Origin: Ectocarpus siliculosus
Lineage: Eukaryota; Sar; Phaeophyceae; Ectocarpales; Ectocarpaceae
Assembly: GCA_000310025.1 (NCBI GenBank)
Contig: FN649736.1
Location: forward strand, 5,040,675 to 5,100,159
Direction: 5' to 3'
DNA length: 59,485 nt
Shown here: positions 59,479 through 59,485 of the stretch, piece by piece
How the letters are laid out: every line of letters begins with the position of its first letter
Position numbering within the stretch: position 1 is the stretch's first letter
Notes under the pieces: generated by a model
The model's input: only the letters and a program-made list of their open reading frames with translations
Databases searched by the model: none
Told to the model about the DNA's origin: nothing
Program-made: the position numbers and the translations under genes

Positions 59479-59485
59479 CTTTTTT

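Larger units (their letters stand above)
57888..59485. other. GatB intron or downstream region rich in repeats
   Basis: No further GatB exon is visible in this 1.6-kb end of the window. It contains a family E copy (58690-58762), a three-unit tandem repeat (58804-59000) and a family D copy with poly-C end (59405-59478). Confidence 0.6.

Noticed and set aside
1-59485. CRISPR arrays, bacterial operons or integrated viral genes
   Set aside because: The tandem repeats lack unique spacers of constant length, all supported genes are spliced eukaryotic genes, and no viral protein motif was seen.

Overview
Eukaryotic nuclear DNA, most likely from a brown alga close to Ectocarpus (stramenopile). The reasons are: every gene is split by many introns with matching GT-AG phases; exons are GC-rich and introns and spacers are full of repeats; the protein set is purely eukaryotic; and neighbouring genes alternate strands, a tendency reported for the Ectocarpus genome. 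The species is an inference, because no search could be run. The window also contains two assembly gaps (runs of N).

Layout from left to right: (1) 1-4749, minus: N-terminal half of a TM9/nonaspanin membrane protein, cut by the left edge. (2) 5313-12395, plus: histidine acid phosphatase with signal peptide and C-terminal membrane segment, damaged by a gap. (3) 15850-25070, minus: SAPS-domain protein, a PP6-type phosphatase regulatory subunit, ten exons. (4) 28258-30594, plus: small 125-aa protein of unknown role. (5) 33779-35839, minus: Arg/Glu-rich protein with one C2H2 finger. (6) 36027-38772, plus: protein with a C-terminal J domain. (7) 41136-43934, minus: CCCH zinc-finger protein. (8) 44222-51046, plus: complete MCM-binding protein (MCMBP/ETG1). 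(9) 53325-56494, minus: SGNH-fold protein lacking the usual nucleophile. (10) 56770 onward, plus: GatB, running off the right edge.

The ten genes read - + - + - + - + - +. Divergent pairs share 187 to 563 bp (3.2 kb in one case), and convergent pairs are 2.3 to 3.5 kb apart. The genes are housekeeping functions and do not form one pathway.

The most unusual content is non-coding. There are two long near-perfect foldback repeats (arms about 290 and 250 bp), each inside the only intron of its host gene. There are several families of short elements with terminal inverted repeats and modular internal units, and a dispersed 50-bp repeat with at least seven copies. The octamer ACAGCAGT/ACTGCTGT is strongly over-represented and is confined to introns and spacers. 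No tRNA, rRNA, CRISPR array or prokaryotic operon was seen.
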